Notes: generated by a model from the sequence alone, not told the origin. A stretch of 64,000 nucleotides of DNA from Vreelandella venusta (GCF_007989605.1 NZ_BJUL01000003.1:62001-126000); one strand, 5' to 3'. Positions 8,848-17,929 are shown, counted from the first letter of the stretch. Translations and numbers: made by a program.

Positions 8848-10254
8848 TTACAGAATCGAGAAAGGAGCCACGACCGTGAACTTGATGTCGTGCTCATCTT
8901 GAAAGGCATTTTTAAAGCCGCCATCTCCCCAGGAGGCGTAGTCGGTGCGGTTGTCGTAGCGGGTATAGTGAAGTTGAAAACGCGTGCCCTCGGCCCAGCC
9001 ATTCTGAACTTTGTAATGCACGTCAACGTTCCAGGCGGACTCACTAAAGCGGCGCCCGGGGTCCTCAAAACCTGAGTAGGGACGAGCATCCCAGCCATAA
9101 GCATGAGCCAAGCCCAGTGACCAACCAGGCAAATCCCAGCCTTCCAGGTCATAGGTGACACCGGCGTAGAGGGACTTTTCACCATCGTGATTCCAGTCGG
9201 ACCGGGCATCCCACCAGATATCCAAGCGGCCGTTGGACGATGCATAAGGAGTGGTCATTCGAGGCAGGAAGTAGCCCTGAGACCCAGGTGCATGCACCCA
9301 GCTAAACTCAAGCCGCCAATCGAAGGCCCCCTGATCATAATGAGCGGTAAGCACCTGTTGCCAGGCAGTACCGTCATAGACGTCGTTGGCTGAGCCATCG
9401 TCATGGCGGTCACGGGCGGCGTAGGTTTGGTAACTCAAACGCAGCGGGGAGTCGTTCAGCTGGGTGGCATAAGACACCTTGCCGAACCCTTGATCCATAT
9501 AGCCATGGGCTTGCCCAAAAGCTGCCTCGATGGCCAGCTCATCGGTGACGTCGTAGCGTGCTCCCAGCGAGTGCAGGTAGTCGATCGTCTCTCCATCAGC
9601 TTGGCGGAACTCGTAGAAGCTCTGATACCAAGGCGCCTTGTAACGATCAGCATGAAAATAGCTCAGCGATAGGTCACCTATCCTGGCGCCGAGTTCTCCA
9701 CCGCGATAAGTGCCTGGCAGGAAGGACCAGTTGGGGGCGATAACACTGGTGCCTTGGGGCTGCAGATATCCTAACCGCCCCCACATATCGCCAACCTTGA
9801 ACTTGAGTGCGGCCCGATAGAGGCTTGCACCATTCGTTTCCTTACCGTCCCAGCGCTCTTCCCACAGAGTGCTCGCCGGACGAAAATTGAATTCCGTGCC
9901 CTGGTGGCGGTTCTGAAAGTCGTAAGCAGCAAAGGCGGCTAGATCCAGCCCCACAACGCCCCCCGCATGACCACTCGAGAAGTCGACAGCCAGATTGGCG
10001 GTGGAGTGCTGCAGATTGGAAGCGTAAGCCCCTGGAGTGCCCTCGCCATCCGGCCCCATACCTCCCGAACGACGATCACGGTCGCGATAGATATAAAACA
10101 GGGTGGTCTCAAGGCTGGCCTCTTCCATAAAGCCCTGGGGCTCGTCGGCAGAAGATGTCAAAGGAACCAACGATAAGGTACCGATCAGGGCTAGTTGACC
10201 AAAGCGACCTAACGGCTGCCCTTTTTGGGGCGTAGGTATGCTTGATATCAGCAT
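8848..10254 (-). CDS. chiP: OprD-family outer-membrane porin, probable chitoporin
   Basis: This 468-residue protein has an N-terminal signal peptide (hydrophobic LALIGTLSLVPLTSSA, cleavage near residue 36). The rest alternates short amphipathic aromatic-rich strands, as in an outer-membrane beta-barrel. GFMEEASLETTLFYIYRDRD and the closing FTVVAPFSIL (terminal aromatic/hydrophobic strand) are typical of the OprD/ChiP family. It sits directly before the GH20 hexosaminidase and after nagE on the same strand. This is the gene arrangement expected for a porin that admits chitooligosaccharides. Substrate specificity is inferred from context, because OprD relatives also carry amino acids and aromatic acids. 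Confidence 0.85.
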   Translation of the reverse strand: MLISSIPTPQKGQPLGRFGQLALIGTLSLVPLTSSADEPQGFMEEASLETTLFYIYRDRDRRSGGMGPDGEGTPGAYASNLQHSTANLAVDFSSGHAGGVVGLDLAAFAAYDFQNRHQGTEFNFRPASTLWEERWDGKETNGASLYRAALKFKVGDMWGRLGYLQPQGTSVIAPNWSFLPGTYRGGELGARIGDLSLSYFHADRYKAPWYQSFYEFRQADGETIDYLHSLGARYDVTDELAIEAAFGQAHGYMDQGFGKVSYATQLNDSPLRLSYQTYAARDRHDDGSANDVYDGTAWQQVLTAHYDQGAFDWRLEFSWVHAPGSQGYFLPRMTTPYASSNGRLDIWWDARSDWNHDGEKSLYAGVTYDLEGWDLPGWSLGLAHAYGWDARPYSGFEDPGRRFSESAWNVDVHYKVQNGWAEGTRFQLHYTRYDNRTDYASWGDGGFKNAFQDEHDIKFTVVAPFSIL

Positions 10255-10399
10255 GGCGTCGTATCCGATTGTTGTTGATTTTGTATTAGCGTTGCAGTGA
10301 CGTGCACGTTTTAAAGACGCGCGGGGTCTGTGGGGCAGCGCAGCGCTGCCCTATAAACATGGGTCTATGACGTAGAAGTCTTGGCTAAATCGCCACGGC

Positions 10400-10433
10400 T
10401 ACCCGTTACTCAGCCGTTGCCGAGTAACGGGTA
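10400..10433 (-). terminator. Hairpin between nagE and chiP
   Basis: A perfect 12-base inverted repeat (TACCCGTTACTC with GAGTAACGGGTA) starts 13 bases after the nagE stop codon. There is no T-run on the minus strand. It could be a weak terminator or an RNA-stabilising stem that sets the ratio of PTS to porin/hexosaminidase transcript. The remaining 145 bases up to chiP show no convincing separate promoter. Confidence 0.55.
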
Positions 10434-10446
10434 TCAATTACGAGCG

Positions 10447-12186
10447 TTAGGCTCTTAGTGAATGCGCGATAGCAGCGGCTTGATCGCCGACGATCAGGTG
10501 CCATGTATTGCCGTTCAACGCCTGGATGCCTCTGCATCCCAGTTGGTCAAGCGCGGCGCTGTCTAGCCCAGCGCCATCGACTAGCTCTACGCGCAGGCGT
10601 GTCTGGGCTTGAACGTCCAGCCGTTGTACGTTGGCATTACCACCTAAGGCAGCCATCCAGCGTTGGGCCACCTCGGCGGGCAATGCCGTTGGTTGAGAAG
10701 GGGTTGCGGGGGTGCCAGGGCTCTGTTCAGCAGGGCTGTGTTCAGAAGGGCCATGAGAAGAGGTATTAGCATCAACCGCCGTTCCACTCTGCTCAAGCGC
10801 TTGTCGAATCTCATCTGCGATACCATCTGCAATGGGCCCCATCACTACCTGCAGACCACCGCCCTGAAGACGCATAATCCCCCGAGAGCCCAATGATTTC
10901 AGGGTCGCTTCATCAATTGCCTCAGGATTCTCCAGCACCAAGCGCAACCGAGTCGTACAGGCACCTACGCTTTTCAGGTTGCTCGCGCCACCTAACGCCG
11001 TGACAAACGCCGGGCCACGCTCACCAGGTGGTGCTGAGGCTGCTGCGGAGGAAGTAGTTTCAGGCTCGCGCCCGGGAGTAGGTAGGTTAAAGCGGACGAT
11101 GGCCCAGCGAAATACCGTGTAGTACAGAACAAAATAGACGAGACCGACAGGCAGCATCAGCCAGCCATTGGTGGAAAGCCCGTAAGAGAGCGCAAAGTCA
11201 AAGGCTCCAGCGGAGAAGGTGAAGCCAAGCTTCACGTCCAGCCAGTGCAACAGCGCCATGGAAATGCCCGTTAACACTGCGTGCATGCCATAAAGCAGCG
11301 GTGCCAGGAACATAAAGGTGAATTCGATGGGCTCGGTGACACCGGTCAGGAAAGCCGTTAACGCCAGCGAAAGTAACAAGCCACCCACCTGGGCACGGCG
11401 CCCTTTTGGTGCAGCATGGTACATGGCCAGTGCCGCGGCTGGCAGGCCGAACATCATCACCGGGAAAAAGCCTGCCATAAAGCGCCCTGCTTCAGGGTCA
11501 CCGGCAAAGAAACGATTAAGGTCGCCATTGGCGACTACCCCAGCGGCTGTCTCAAAATTGCCGAAGACGAACCACACTAGGCTGTTCAGCACGTGATGCA
11601 GGCCCGTCATAATCAACAAACGGTTAATCGTTCCGTAGACGAAAAGCCCCAGTTCACCTGCGCCAATCAGCCAGTGACCAAGAGCATCAATGCCATGTTG
11701 AATGGGCGGCCAAATCACCCCAAAAACCACCCCCATTGCCACTGCCGCTAGGCCAGTAGCAATAGGTACAAAGCGTCGCCCACCAAAAAAGGCCAGATAA
11801 TCAGGGAGCTGGATCGACTTATAACGATTATAGAGTAGGCCTGCCACGCTGCCGGCAATAATCCCTGCCAGCACCCCCATATCGATCTCAGGGTTAAGCG
11901 CGGTCAGCACCGCATCTAGCACCAGATAGCCAATCACCCCGGCCAGGCCAGCAGCGCCGTTGCTATCATCCGCGAAGCCTACGGCGAGGCCGATGGCAAA
12001 AATCAGCGCCAGGTTGGCGAAAATGGCCTGGCCAGCACCAGCAATAAAGGCAACATCCAGCAGATCAGGCTGCCCAAGGCGCAGCAATAGACCTGCAATG
12101 GGCAATACCGCGATGGGTAGCATCAGAGAGCGGCCAAGCCGCTGTAGCCCGCCCATCAGGCGGGAACCGAAGGTCGTAGAAGACAT
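10447..12186 (-). CDS. nagE: N-acetylglucosamine PTS permease, EIIC-EIIB plus a second EIIB-like domain
   Basis: This is a protein of about 579 residues. The ATG at 12186 (MSSTTFGSRLMGG) is chosen because GAGAGG precedes it and it sits one base after the nagF stop; a TTG five codons earlier is unlikely. Residues 1 to about 370 form the multi-span EIIC channel of the glucose/GlcNAc family, including LTGVTEPIEFTFMFLAP. A first EIIB domain (about 388-463) has the phospho-cysteine in GACTTRLRL. After a Pro/Ser-rich linker of about 40 residues, a second EIIB-like domain (about 505-579) has QAQTRLRVEL at the same place, with alanine where the cysteine should be. It imports and phosphorylates GlcNAc using NagF. 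The duplicated, apparently non-phosphorylatable EIIB is discussed in the findings. Confidence 0.93.
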   Translation of the reverse strand: MSSTTFGSRLMGGLQRLGRSLMLPIAVLPIAGLLLRLGQPDLLDVAFIAGAGQAIFANLALIFAIGLAVGFADDSNGAAGLAGVIGYLVLDAVLTALNPEIDMGVLAGIIAGSVAGLLYNRYKSIQLPDYLAFFGGRRFVPIATGLAAVAMGVVFGVIWPPIQHGIDALGHWLIGAGELGLFVYGTINRLLIMTGLHHVLNSLVWFVFGNFETAAGVVANGDLNRFFAGDPEAGRFMAGFFPVMMFGLPAAALAMYHAAPKGRRAQVGGLLLSLALTAFLTGVTEPIEFTFMFLAPLLYGMHAVLTGISMALLHWLDVKLGFTFSAGAFDFALSYGLSTNGWLMLPVGLVYFVLYYTVFRWAIVRFNLPTPGREPETTSSAAASAPPGERGPAFVTALGGASNLKSVGACTTRLRLVLENPEAIDEATLKSLGSRGIMRLQGGGLQVVMGPIADGIADEIRQALEQSGTAVDANTSSHGPSEHSPAEQSPGTPATPSQPTALPAEVAQRWMAALGGNANVQRLDVQAQTRLRVELVDGAGLDSAALDQLGCRGIQALNGNTWHLIVGDQAAAIAHSLRA

Positions 12187-12187
12187 T

Positions 12188-14767
12188 TCAGCACCTCTCA
12201 AGGGTCGTTGTTGTTATGTCGGTTTGGTTGGCCTGAGCAAGCCACGCGCTTAAGTGCTGGCGTACAGCAGTCGCATCGTCCAAGGCCAGTAGTGCGGGAA
12301 GTTCATCTGCCAGTGCGGCAGCATTCAGGCAACGCAGGGCAGCTTTCACTGCAGGCACACGAGCAGGTTCTACAGAAAGTTCATCGACACCCAGTGCGAC
12401 GAGTAGAAGCGCGACCCGCTCATCCCCCGCGGCGGCACCGCATACGCCCACGGGACAGTGCCCTTTCGCGCCGTCTACCGTCGCCTGAATTAGCCGCAAC
12501 ACCGCGGGATGCAATACATCCGCTCGCGCGGTGAGCGCCGGGTCCTCGCGGTCCATCGCCAGGGCGTATTGGGTTAGATCATTGGTGCCGATTGATAGGA
12601 AGTCAGCTTCAGCGGCGAGGCTTCTGGCGCACAGGGCAGCACTAGGCACCTCGATCATAGCGCCAAGGCGCGGCCGCGCTTCAAGGCCCATCTCGCAGGC
12701 CAACGTCTCTAAGCGCTTGCGCACTTCGCGCAGCTCGCCAACCTCAGTCACCATCGGCAGCATGATATGCAGCGTTGCCAACGGCGTAACGCCGAGCAGC
12801 GCTCGTAGCTGGGTCTCCAGCAGCTCAGGCTGGCTGGCCCACAAGCGAGCGCCCCGAACGCCCAGCGCTGGGTTAGGTACTGACGGCAAGCGCAGATAAG
12901 GAAGCTGCTTGTCGGCACCAATATCCAGGGTGCGAATAATCACAGGCTTGCCATCTAAGGCCTTCACCGCAGCCTGATACTCCTCGCGCTGAGTCGCTTC
13001 GCTGGGGGCACTATCTCGCTCAAGAAACAAGAACTCACTGCGCAGTAGGCCGACACCATCAGCCCCCGAGTCTGCCGCTAAACGGGCCTCTTCGGCGCCA
13101 CCGATATTGGCGCATACTTCAATTTCTCGCCCATCCAGAGTCATCGCTGGTTCATGGGCTAACGCTTGTGCTTGCTCAGCTTCATAACGGCGAGCATCAA
13201 TACGTTCTGCCACTTCCGCCCGTTGAGCCGCGCTGGGACTCAACGCCAAGCGCCCATTTTCCGCATCTAGAATGACGCTCTCGTTTGTGGCGCTATTAGC
13301 AGCCTCAATCAGGCTCCCTCCCATGGCCACAAGGCAGGGAATCCCTCGGGCGCGCGCCAAAATAGCCACATGGGAAGTAGTGCCGCCGCCCGCGAGACAC
13401 AGCCCAGCAGGGTGCTGGGCGGCAACGGCCACCAGCTCTGAGGGTGTCAGTTCATCAGCAACGACGACGGCTCCCTTCGGCAGCTCAGGAAGTGCCGCTT
13501 GCTGGTCGTCGCTGAGTTCCACCATCACACGGCGCTGCAAGTCGCGCAGATCAGCAACCCTGGCGGCAAGCAGCGTATTTCCACTCGCCGCAAGCCTTGC
13601 AGCTTCACCATCAAGCGCCTCACGCCAAGCTTGGCCAGCGCTGCGACCGTCACTAATGTGCTTACCTGCCGCTGCCGCCAAATCGGGATCTTCTAGCCAG
13701 GCACTATGGGCAGCAAAGATTTCCGCCTCGGCGCTCTGCCCTTGGCGCGTCGCTTGTGCTTCAGCGTTGGCTAGCGCCTCACCAACGCTTAACAGCGCCT
13801 TTTTCAAGCGAGCTGTCTCAACAGCTTCGCCCTCGCCCATCAAGGGCACAGTGGGGAGCGGCAATTGATAAGAGACAAGCGGGCCGATGGCTAAACCAGG
13901 GCTAGCCACTAAGCCAGCCAGTTCGCCCTCTTGAAGTGTCACTGAGGCTAATGTAGACGACGCAGGCGCGCTATGTTCGTCGGCTTCAGGGGTAGTCAAC
14001 AGGCACTCGGCGTCATCCAGTGCGGCCTCAGCAGCCTCTCCCTGGGCCGTCAGTTTTAACGTTGCGCCTTCGGTCAGGCCCAAGTTCATTAATGCGCTAA
14101 GACTAGCGGCACTCGCACTGGCAGCGTTGTCGCTTGAACCTTCATGCTGCACCGTTAGATTAACGCTATGCTGGCGAGCAATAGCACGCAGCCGGGCAGC
14201 AGGCCGTGCATGCAGCCCCGATGCCAAAGCTAGGGTCACTCGGCGTTCAGCCAACGGCCCATCAGCACCTGTATCGGATTGCTCAATAGCCGTGCGAGTG
14301 AGTACCAGCAATGGCTCACCAAGGGAAACCCGTTCCCCTTCGCGATGCTTCGACGGCAGTAATTGCCAACCAGCCGCTTCGGTGATCACCAATGGAGTAA
14401 TCAGCGCACTTGCGCCCAGCGCTAACGCATCGGCATCGAAACGGCACAGCGGGTCACCAGCGCGCACGTGATCACCTACGACGACCAAAGGCTCAATACC
14501 TTCCCCGTTTAACTCAACCGTATCCAGGCCCAGATGAAGCAGTAATTCAACACCCGCCTCGGTTTTTAAAGTGAACGCATGGTGGGTACGCGCGCACTGC
14601 ACCACTTCTCCGTCACAGGGAGCATGCAGGCATTCGTCCAGTGGATCGAGAGCAATGCCCTCACCCAGGGTTAGGCTGGCGAAAACTGGATCGGGCACCG
14701 CTGTTAGGGGTACCACAACCCCCGCCACGGGGGCCCGCAGCGTTAATGATTGGTTTGCGTCTGACAT
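12188..14767 (-). CDS. nagF: Multiphosphoryl transfer protein NagF (EIIA-HPr-EI fusion)
   Basis: This 859-residue cytosolic fusion carries all soluble PTS steps. EIIA of the glucose type spans about residues 8-150, with active His78 in LLLHLGLDTVEL. HPr spans about 175-260, with the phospho-histidine in ASGLHARPAARL. Enzyme I runs from about 285 to the end, with the PEP-phosphorylated histidine in GGTTSHVAILARARGIPC, the DGVGLLRSEFLFLERD motif and the catalytic cysteine in CPVGVCGAAAGDE. The EI C-terminal loop has AAA where many EIs have ELA, a mild deviation. It takes phosphate from PEP and hands it to the EIIB of NagE. Its stop is one base from the nagE start and it follows nagB by 29 bases, so the three are one operon. 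Confidence 0.94.
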   Translation of the reverse strand: MSDANQSLTLRAPVAGVVVPLTAVPDPVFASLTLGEGIALDPLDECLHAPCDGEVVQCARTHHAFTLKTEAGVELLLHLGLDTVELNGEGIEPLVVVGDHVRAGDPLCRFDADALALGASALITPLVITEAAGWQLLPSKHREGERVSLGEPLLVLTRTAIEQSDTGADGPLAERRVTLALASGLHARPAARLRAIARQHSVNLTVQHEGSSDNAASASAASLSALMNLGLTEGATLKLTAQGEAAEAALDDAECLLTTPEADEHSAPASSTLASVTLQEGELAGLVASPGLAIGPLVSYQLPLPTVPLMGEGEAVETARLKKALLSVGEALANAEAQATRQGQSAEAEIFAAHSAWLEDPDLAAAAGKHISDGRSAGQAWREALDGEAARLAASGNTLLAARVADLRDLQRRVMVELSDDQQAALPELPKGAVVVADELTPSELVAVAAQHPAGLCLAGGGTTSHVAILARARGIPCLVAMGGSLIEAANSATNESVILDAENGRLALSPSAAQRAEVAERIDARRYEAEQAQALAHEPAMTLDGREIEVCANIGGAEEARLAADSGADGVGLLRSEFLFLERDSAPSEATQREEYQAAVKALDGKPVIIRTLDIGADKQLPYLRLPSVPNPALGVRGARLWASQPELLETQLRALLGVTPLATLHIMLPMVTEVGELREVRKRLETLACEMGLEARPRLGAMIEVPSAALCARSLAAEADFLSIGTNDLTQYALAMDREDPALTARADVLHPAVLRLIQATVDGAKGHCPVGVCGAAAGDERVALLLVALGVDELSVEPARVPAVKAALRCLNAAALADELPALLALDDATAVRQHLSAWLAQANQTDITTTTLERC

Positions 14768-14796
14768 GGGAGAACTCCCAAGATTGTTGTTATGCG

Positions 14797-15816
14797 TTAC
14801 AGGGTGCAGGTAACTTTATTGAGGTGCCGTGGGCGATCTGGATCACTACCCCGAGCCTCTGCAAGCCCTGCCACCATTTGATAAAAGCTCTGAATCACCG
14901 ATAGTGGTTGCAGAGCCTCATGACCAGCATCTGCCAAGGTTAAATTGCGCTGTACCACGCTCTTGTCGGCAGCAAGGACGACTCGGGCGCCAACACTCTT
15001 GAGCCACTCGGTTAACTCCAGCAAGCCTGCCTGTTCGGGCCCTGGTGGCGCGAATACCAGCACCGGATAATCAGGGCCAATTAGCGCCATCGGACCATGG
15101 CGAACTTCGGCACCGCTAAAGGGTTCCGCTTGAATTGCACAGGTTTCTTTAAACTTGAGCGCCGCTTCCTGAGCAACGGCAAGACCTGCTCCACGACCAA
15201 TCACCATCATCTTGTCGGCATTTAGCAGTGCCTCGATGGCCGGGGACCAGTCCATCGCCAGGGCCTGGGTCAGTCGTTCTGGCAGTTGTTCCAGAGCAGT
15301 GAGTAGCAGGCGGTCTTCCTGCCAGTGGCCGATAAGCTGAGCCATGGCAGAAAGCGTGGCCAAGTAGCTTTTGGTGGCAGCGACACTTTTCTCTTCTCCC
15401 GCATAGAGCGGAATTTCACTATCGCTGGCCTCGCCCAGAGGCGACTGTGGCGTATTGACTAGCGCTATCGTTCGAGCCCCAGCGGCAGCGAGCGACTGCT
15501 GCATCGCCACTAGGTCAGGGCTTTGTCCAGACTGGGAAACCGCCAAGGATAATTGCCCAGTTAGTCGCCAAGGTGCCTTCGCCAGAGTGGTCAGCGAAGG
15601 AGGCAGCGAGGCCACCGGAATGCCTTTACGCTGCATGCATTGGTAGGCGAAGTAGCTGGCGGCATGATCGGAACTGCCCCGAGCCACGGTGACGGCTGCA
15701 GTGGGCTCGGCAAGGCGCAAACGCTCACCTAGTGCAGCAAGCAACGCGTGATTACGCTGCAACTGACCGCGAACACGTTCAGGGGCGTTGCGAGTTTCTT
15801 CAAGCATCAAAGACAT
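14797..15816 (-). CDS. nagB: Glucosamine-6-phosphate deaminase, NagB-II (SIS-domain) type
   Basis: This 339-residue protein is made of two SIS (sugar isomerase) domains, related to the C-terminal half of GlmS but without any glutaminase domain. Visible sugar-phosphate-binding stretches are VARGSSDHAASYFAYQC, AVSQSGQSPDLVAMQ and ALVNTPQSPLG in the first SIS domain. In the second domain, FKETCAIQAEPFSGAEVRHGP is a hallmark of the GlmS/NagB-II lineage. It converts glucosamine-6-phosphate to fructose-6-phosphate and ammonia, replacing the classical NagB. The start ATG is immediately next to the nagA stop codon, so translation is coupled. Context between nagA and the GlcNAc PTS makes deamination rather than synthesis the likely direction. 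Confidence 0.9.
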   Translation of the reverse strand: MSLMLEETRNAPERVRGQLQRNHALLAALGERLRLAEPTAAVTVARGSSDHAASYFAYQCMQRKGIPVASLPPSLTTLAKAPWRLTGQLSLAVSQSGQSPDLVAMQQSLAAAGARTIALVNTPQSPLGEASDSEIPLYAGEEKSVAATKSYLATLSAMAQLIGHWQEDRLLLTALEQLPERLTQALAMDWSPAIEALLNADKMMVIGRGAGLAVAQEAALKFKETCAIQAEPFSGAEVRHGPMALIGPDYPVLVFAPPGPEQAGLLELTEWLKSVGARVVLAADKSVVQRNLTLADAGHEALQPLSVIQSFYQMVAGLAEARGSDPDRPRHLNKVTCTL

Positions 15817-16932
15817 TTATGAGGCTCCTTGGGCGTTTCCACAGATATGACGGCCTTCGACATAGACCGCCTGGAGTTGAAGTTGGGGGTCAAGGATGAC
15901 CAGGTCCGCCAATGCGCCCTCTTGCAGGCGGCCAATGTCGTCGATCCCCAGGAAGTCGGCGGGGAAACGTGACAGGCGATCTGAGGCGTCCGCCAGGGTA
16001 AGACCGAGGCTAGTGAAGTTACGTAATGCCTGATCCATGGTCAGCGTACTGCCTGCCAAGGTGCCGTCAGCCAAACGCACACCTCCCAGACATTTGGTGA
16101 CGGTCTGCTCACCTAGACGGTAATCACCGTCTGGCATGCCTGCCGCTGCAGTGGAGTCGGTAACCGCGTAGAGATTAGGGATGCAACGTAAGGCGGCACG
16201 GATGGCACCAGGGTGTACATGCAGCAGATCAGGAATCACCTCGGCGTACTGCGCATGAGCGAGCGCTGCGCCGACCATTCCTGGCTTGCGGTGATGCAGT
16301 CCGGTCATGGCATTGAACAGATGCGTAAACCCGCAGGCACCATGCGCCATTGCCTCAACACCCTCTTCATAGCTGCCAAGCGTATGGCCTATCTGAACCC
16401 GCACACCACGCTCGCTGAGATGGCGAATTAATGCATAGTGGCCAGCTAATTCAGGGGCAAGTGTCAGTAAACGGATAGGGGCCAAAGCACACAGCTCATC
16501 CACCTCCTCAATCACGCCGTTACGCGCATGGGCGGGTTGAGCGCCCAGCTTACCGGGATTGATATAGGGGCCTTCCAGATGAACGCCCAATACCATGGCG
16601 GCATCCGGCTCCTGCGCCTCCATATAGCCAGCGATATCGCCTAACACCTGACGGATCCGCTCATCTGGCGCCGTCATGGTGGTCGCAAGCAAGCGGGTGG
16701 TGCCAAAACGCACATGGGTGCGTGCTAAGGTGGCAAGCGCTGTGCCGCCTTCCATGGTGTCGGCACCGCCACCACCATGCACATGCAAATCGATAAAGCC
16801 GGGAATAATGCGTGGATGGTCATTGGTATCAGGATCTACCGGATCGCCGTCAATGCGCCGGATACGCCCGTCTTCCCAGTGGATCTCGCCCAGGCGCCAG
16901 CCCTCAGAGGTGAGAATATTGCCAAACTGCAT
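15817..16932 (-). CDS. nagA: N-acetylglucosamine-6-phosphate deacetylase
   Basis: This 371-residue amidohydrolase-fold enzyme hydrolyses GlcNAc-6-phosphate to glucosamine-6-phosphate and acetate in the cytosol. Diagnostic stretches are PGFIDLHVHGGGGADTMEGG near residues 47-66, GVHLEGPYINP, VQIGHTLGSYEEG, HLFNAMTGLHHRKPG and AVTDSTAAAGMPDG (catalytic aspartate). The N-terminal metal site reads HVH, as in two-metal relatives, whereas E. coli NagA lacks this pair. The start is supported by AGGAGG upstream and the 8-base gap to nagR. It feeds NagB-II directly downstream. Confidence 0.95.
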   Translation of the reverse strand: MQFGNILTSEGWRLGEIHWEDGRIRRIDGDPVDPDTNDHPRIIPGFIDLHVHGGGGADTMEGGTALATLARTHVRFGTTRLLATTMTAPDERIRQVLGDIAGYMEAQEPDAAMVLGVHLEGPYINPGKLGAQPAHARNGVIEEVDELCALAPIRLLTLAPELAGHYALIRHLSERGVRVQIGHTLGSYEEGVEAMAHGACGFTHLFNAMTGLHHRKPGMVGAALAHAQYAEVIPDLLHVHPGAIRAALRCIPNLYAVTDSTAAAGMPDGDYRLGEQTVTKCLGGVRLADGTLAGSTLTMDQALRNFTSLGLTLADASDRLSRFPADFLGIDDIGRLQEGALADLVILDPQLQLQAVYVEGRHICGNAQGAS

Positions 16933-16940
16933 AAAACCTC

Positions 16941-17675
16941 CTAGCGGGTCATCTCGACCATAAAGTCGTAATAATCAGTACGACAGTAGGTAACGGTAAG
17001 CTCTGCCGGAGAGCCATCTGCGAGATAGCCGAGACGCGTCACTTTGAGCAGCGCCTGGCCCTCAGGCACCTCCGCCAGCATGGCTAGCTCTGCGCTGGCA
17101 TTAATGGCGGTGACATGCTGCAAAGCGCGTGCAATTCCTTTCCCATTGGCTTCCAAGGTTGCATACAGCGATGTCTCAACCGTCAGCGGATCAGACAGCA
17201 CTGAGGTGGGCAGGCAACTCTCTTCCACCGCCATTACTACCTCATCGGCCAAACGCAAACGCTTGAGGCGCGTGACTTGAGCATCAGCCCCCAGGCCAAG
17301 GCGCATGCTCTCTTCTGCACTGGGGTTAGCCAGCTTGCGTTCTAACCAATGAGAACTCGGCGTAAACCCACGCTGGGTCAGCAGCTCGGTAAAACTGGCG
17401 AGCCGCGACAAGGACTGATTGAGGCGAGGGGCAATAAACGTGCCCGAGCCACGGTTACGGTGAATCAATCCAAGCTCTGCTAGGCGATCCAATGCCTTCC
17501 GCGCAGTGATGCGCGAAACCGCTAAGCTTTCAGCCAAATTGCGCTCCGAAGGCAACGCTTCGCCAGCTTGCCAGGCGCCCGTCTCAATGGCTTGTTCTAG
17601 TTGGCGCGCTAACTGCTGATAAAGCGGTGTCGCGCCCTGAGGGTCAAGATGAAGCTGAGTAAAGCGTGGGTCCAT
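16941..17675 (-). CDS. nagR: GntR/HutC-family transcriptional repressor NagR
   Basis: This 244-residue regulator has an N-terminal winged helix-turn-helix (about residues 15-80: LPSERNLAESLAVSRITARKAL and HRNRGSGTFIAPR). A C-terminal UTRA effector domain (about 95-240) begins ELLTQRGFTPSSHWLERKL and includes VMAVEESCLPTSVL. This HutC/NagR/DasR architecture binds amino-sugar phosphates such as GlcNAc-6-P or GlcN-6-P. It is the first gene of the nag operon, and its promoter carries duplicated operator-like elements, so autoregulation of the entire locus is likely. The exact effector is inferred from the family. Confidence 0.9.
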   Translation of the reverse strand: MDPRFTQLHLDPQGATPLYQQLARQLEQAIETGAWQAGEALPSERNLAESLAVSRITARKALDRLAELGLIHRNRGSGTFIAPRLNQSLSRLASFTELLTQRGFTPSSHWLERKLANPSAEESMRLGLGADAQVTRLKRLRLADEVVMAVEESCLPTSVLSDPLTVETSLYATLEANGKGIARALQHVTAINASAELAMLAEVPEGQALLKVTRLGYLADGSPAELTVTYCRTDYYDFMVEMTR

Positions 17676-17696
17676 GAGTGTCTACCAGTAGCGGCC

Positions 17697-17761
17697 ATAC
17701 CAATTAGATACCACTATAGACCCAATAAGATACCAATCAAATACCAATTAGATACAACTAT
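17697..17761 (-). promoter_or_regulatory. nag operon promoter with duplicated NagR operator elements
   Basis: Two 21-base direct repeats differing at one base (17697-17717 and 17741-17761; shared core ATACCAATTAGATAC) are placed 44 bases apart, about four helical turns. A further AGATACCAATCAAATACC lies between them. On the minus strand a promoter TTGATT-N16-TATAGT (17740 to 17713) falls between the repeats. One repeat covers the -10 and the start region and the other lies upstream of the -35. TTGGTAT-containing sites are typical of NagR/NagQ-type GntR regulators. Binding itself is inferred. Confidence 0.75.
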
Positions 17762-17929
17762 GGTTGAATAGTGACGGCCGACCTAGTCAATAAGGCAATA
17801 AAGCACGCATAAAATTGAACGCAGATCATTGATAGTTTGGGGCCAAAGCGAACTTCAGGGTAACCACGATTGGCGCGGCCTTTGGGAATCCGTATAGTGG
17901 CAGGCTACTCTCGCCAACTGATTGAACAC

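Noticed and set aside
13272-13868. 198-codon plus-strand frame opposite nagF
   Set aside because: Ser/Ala-rich mirror of the EI region; no ribosome-binding site or family match.
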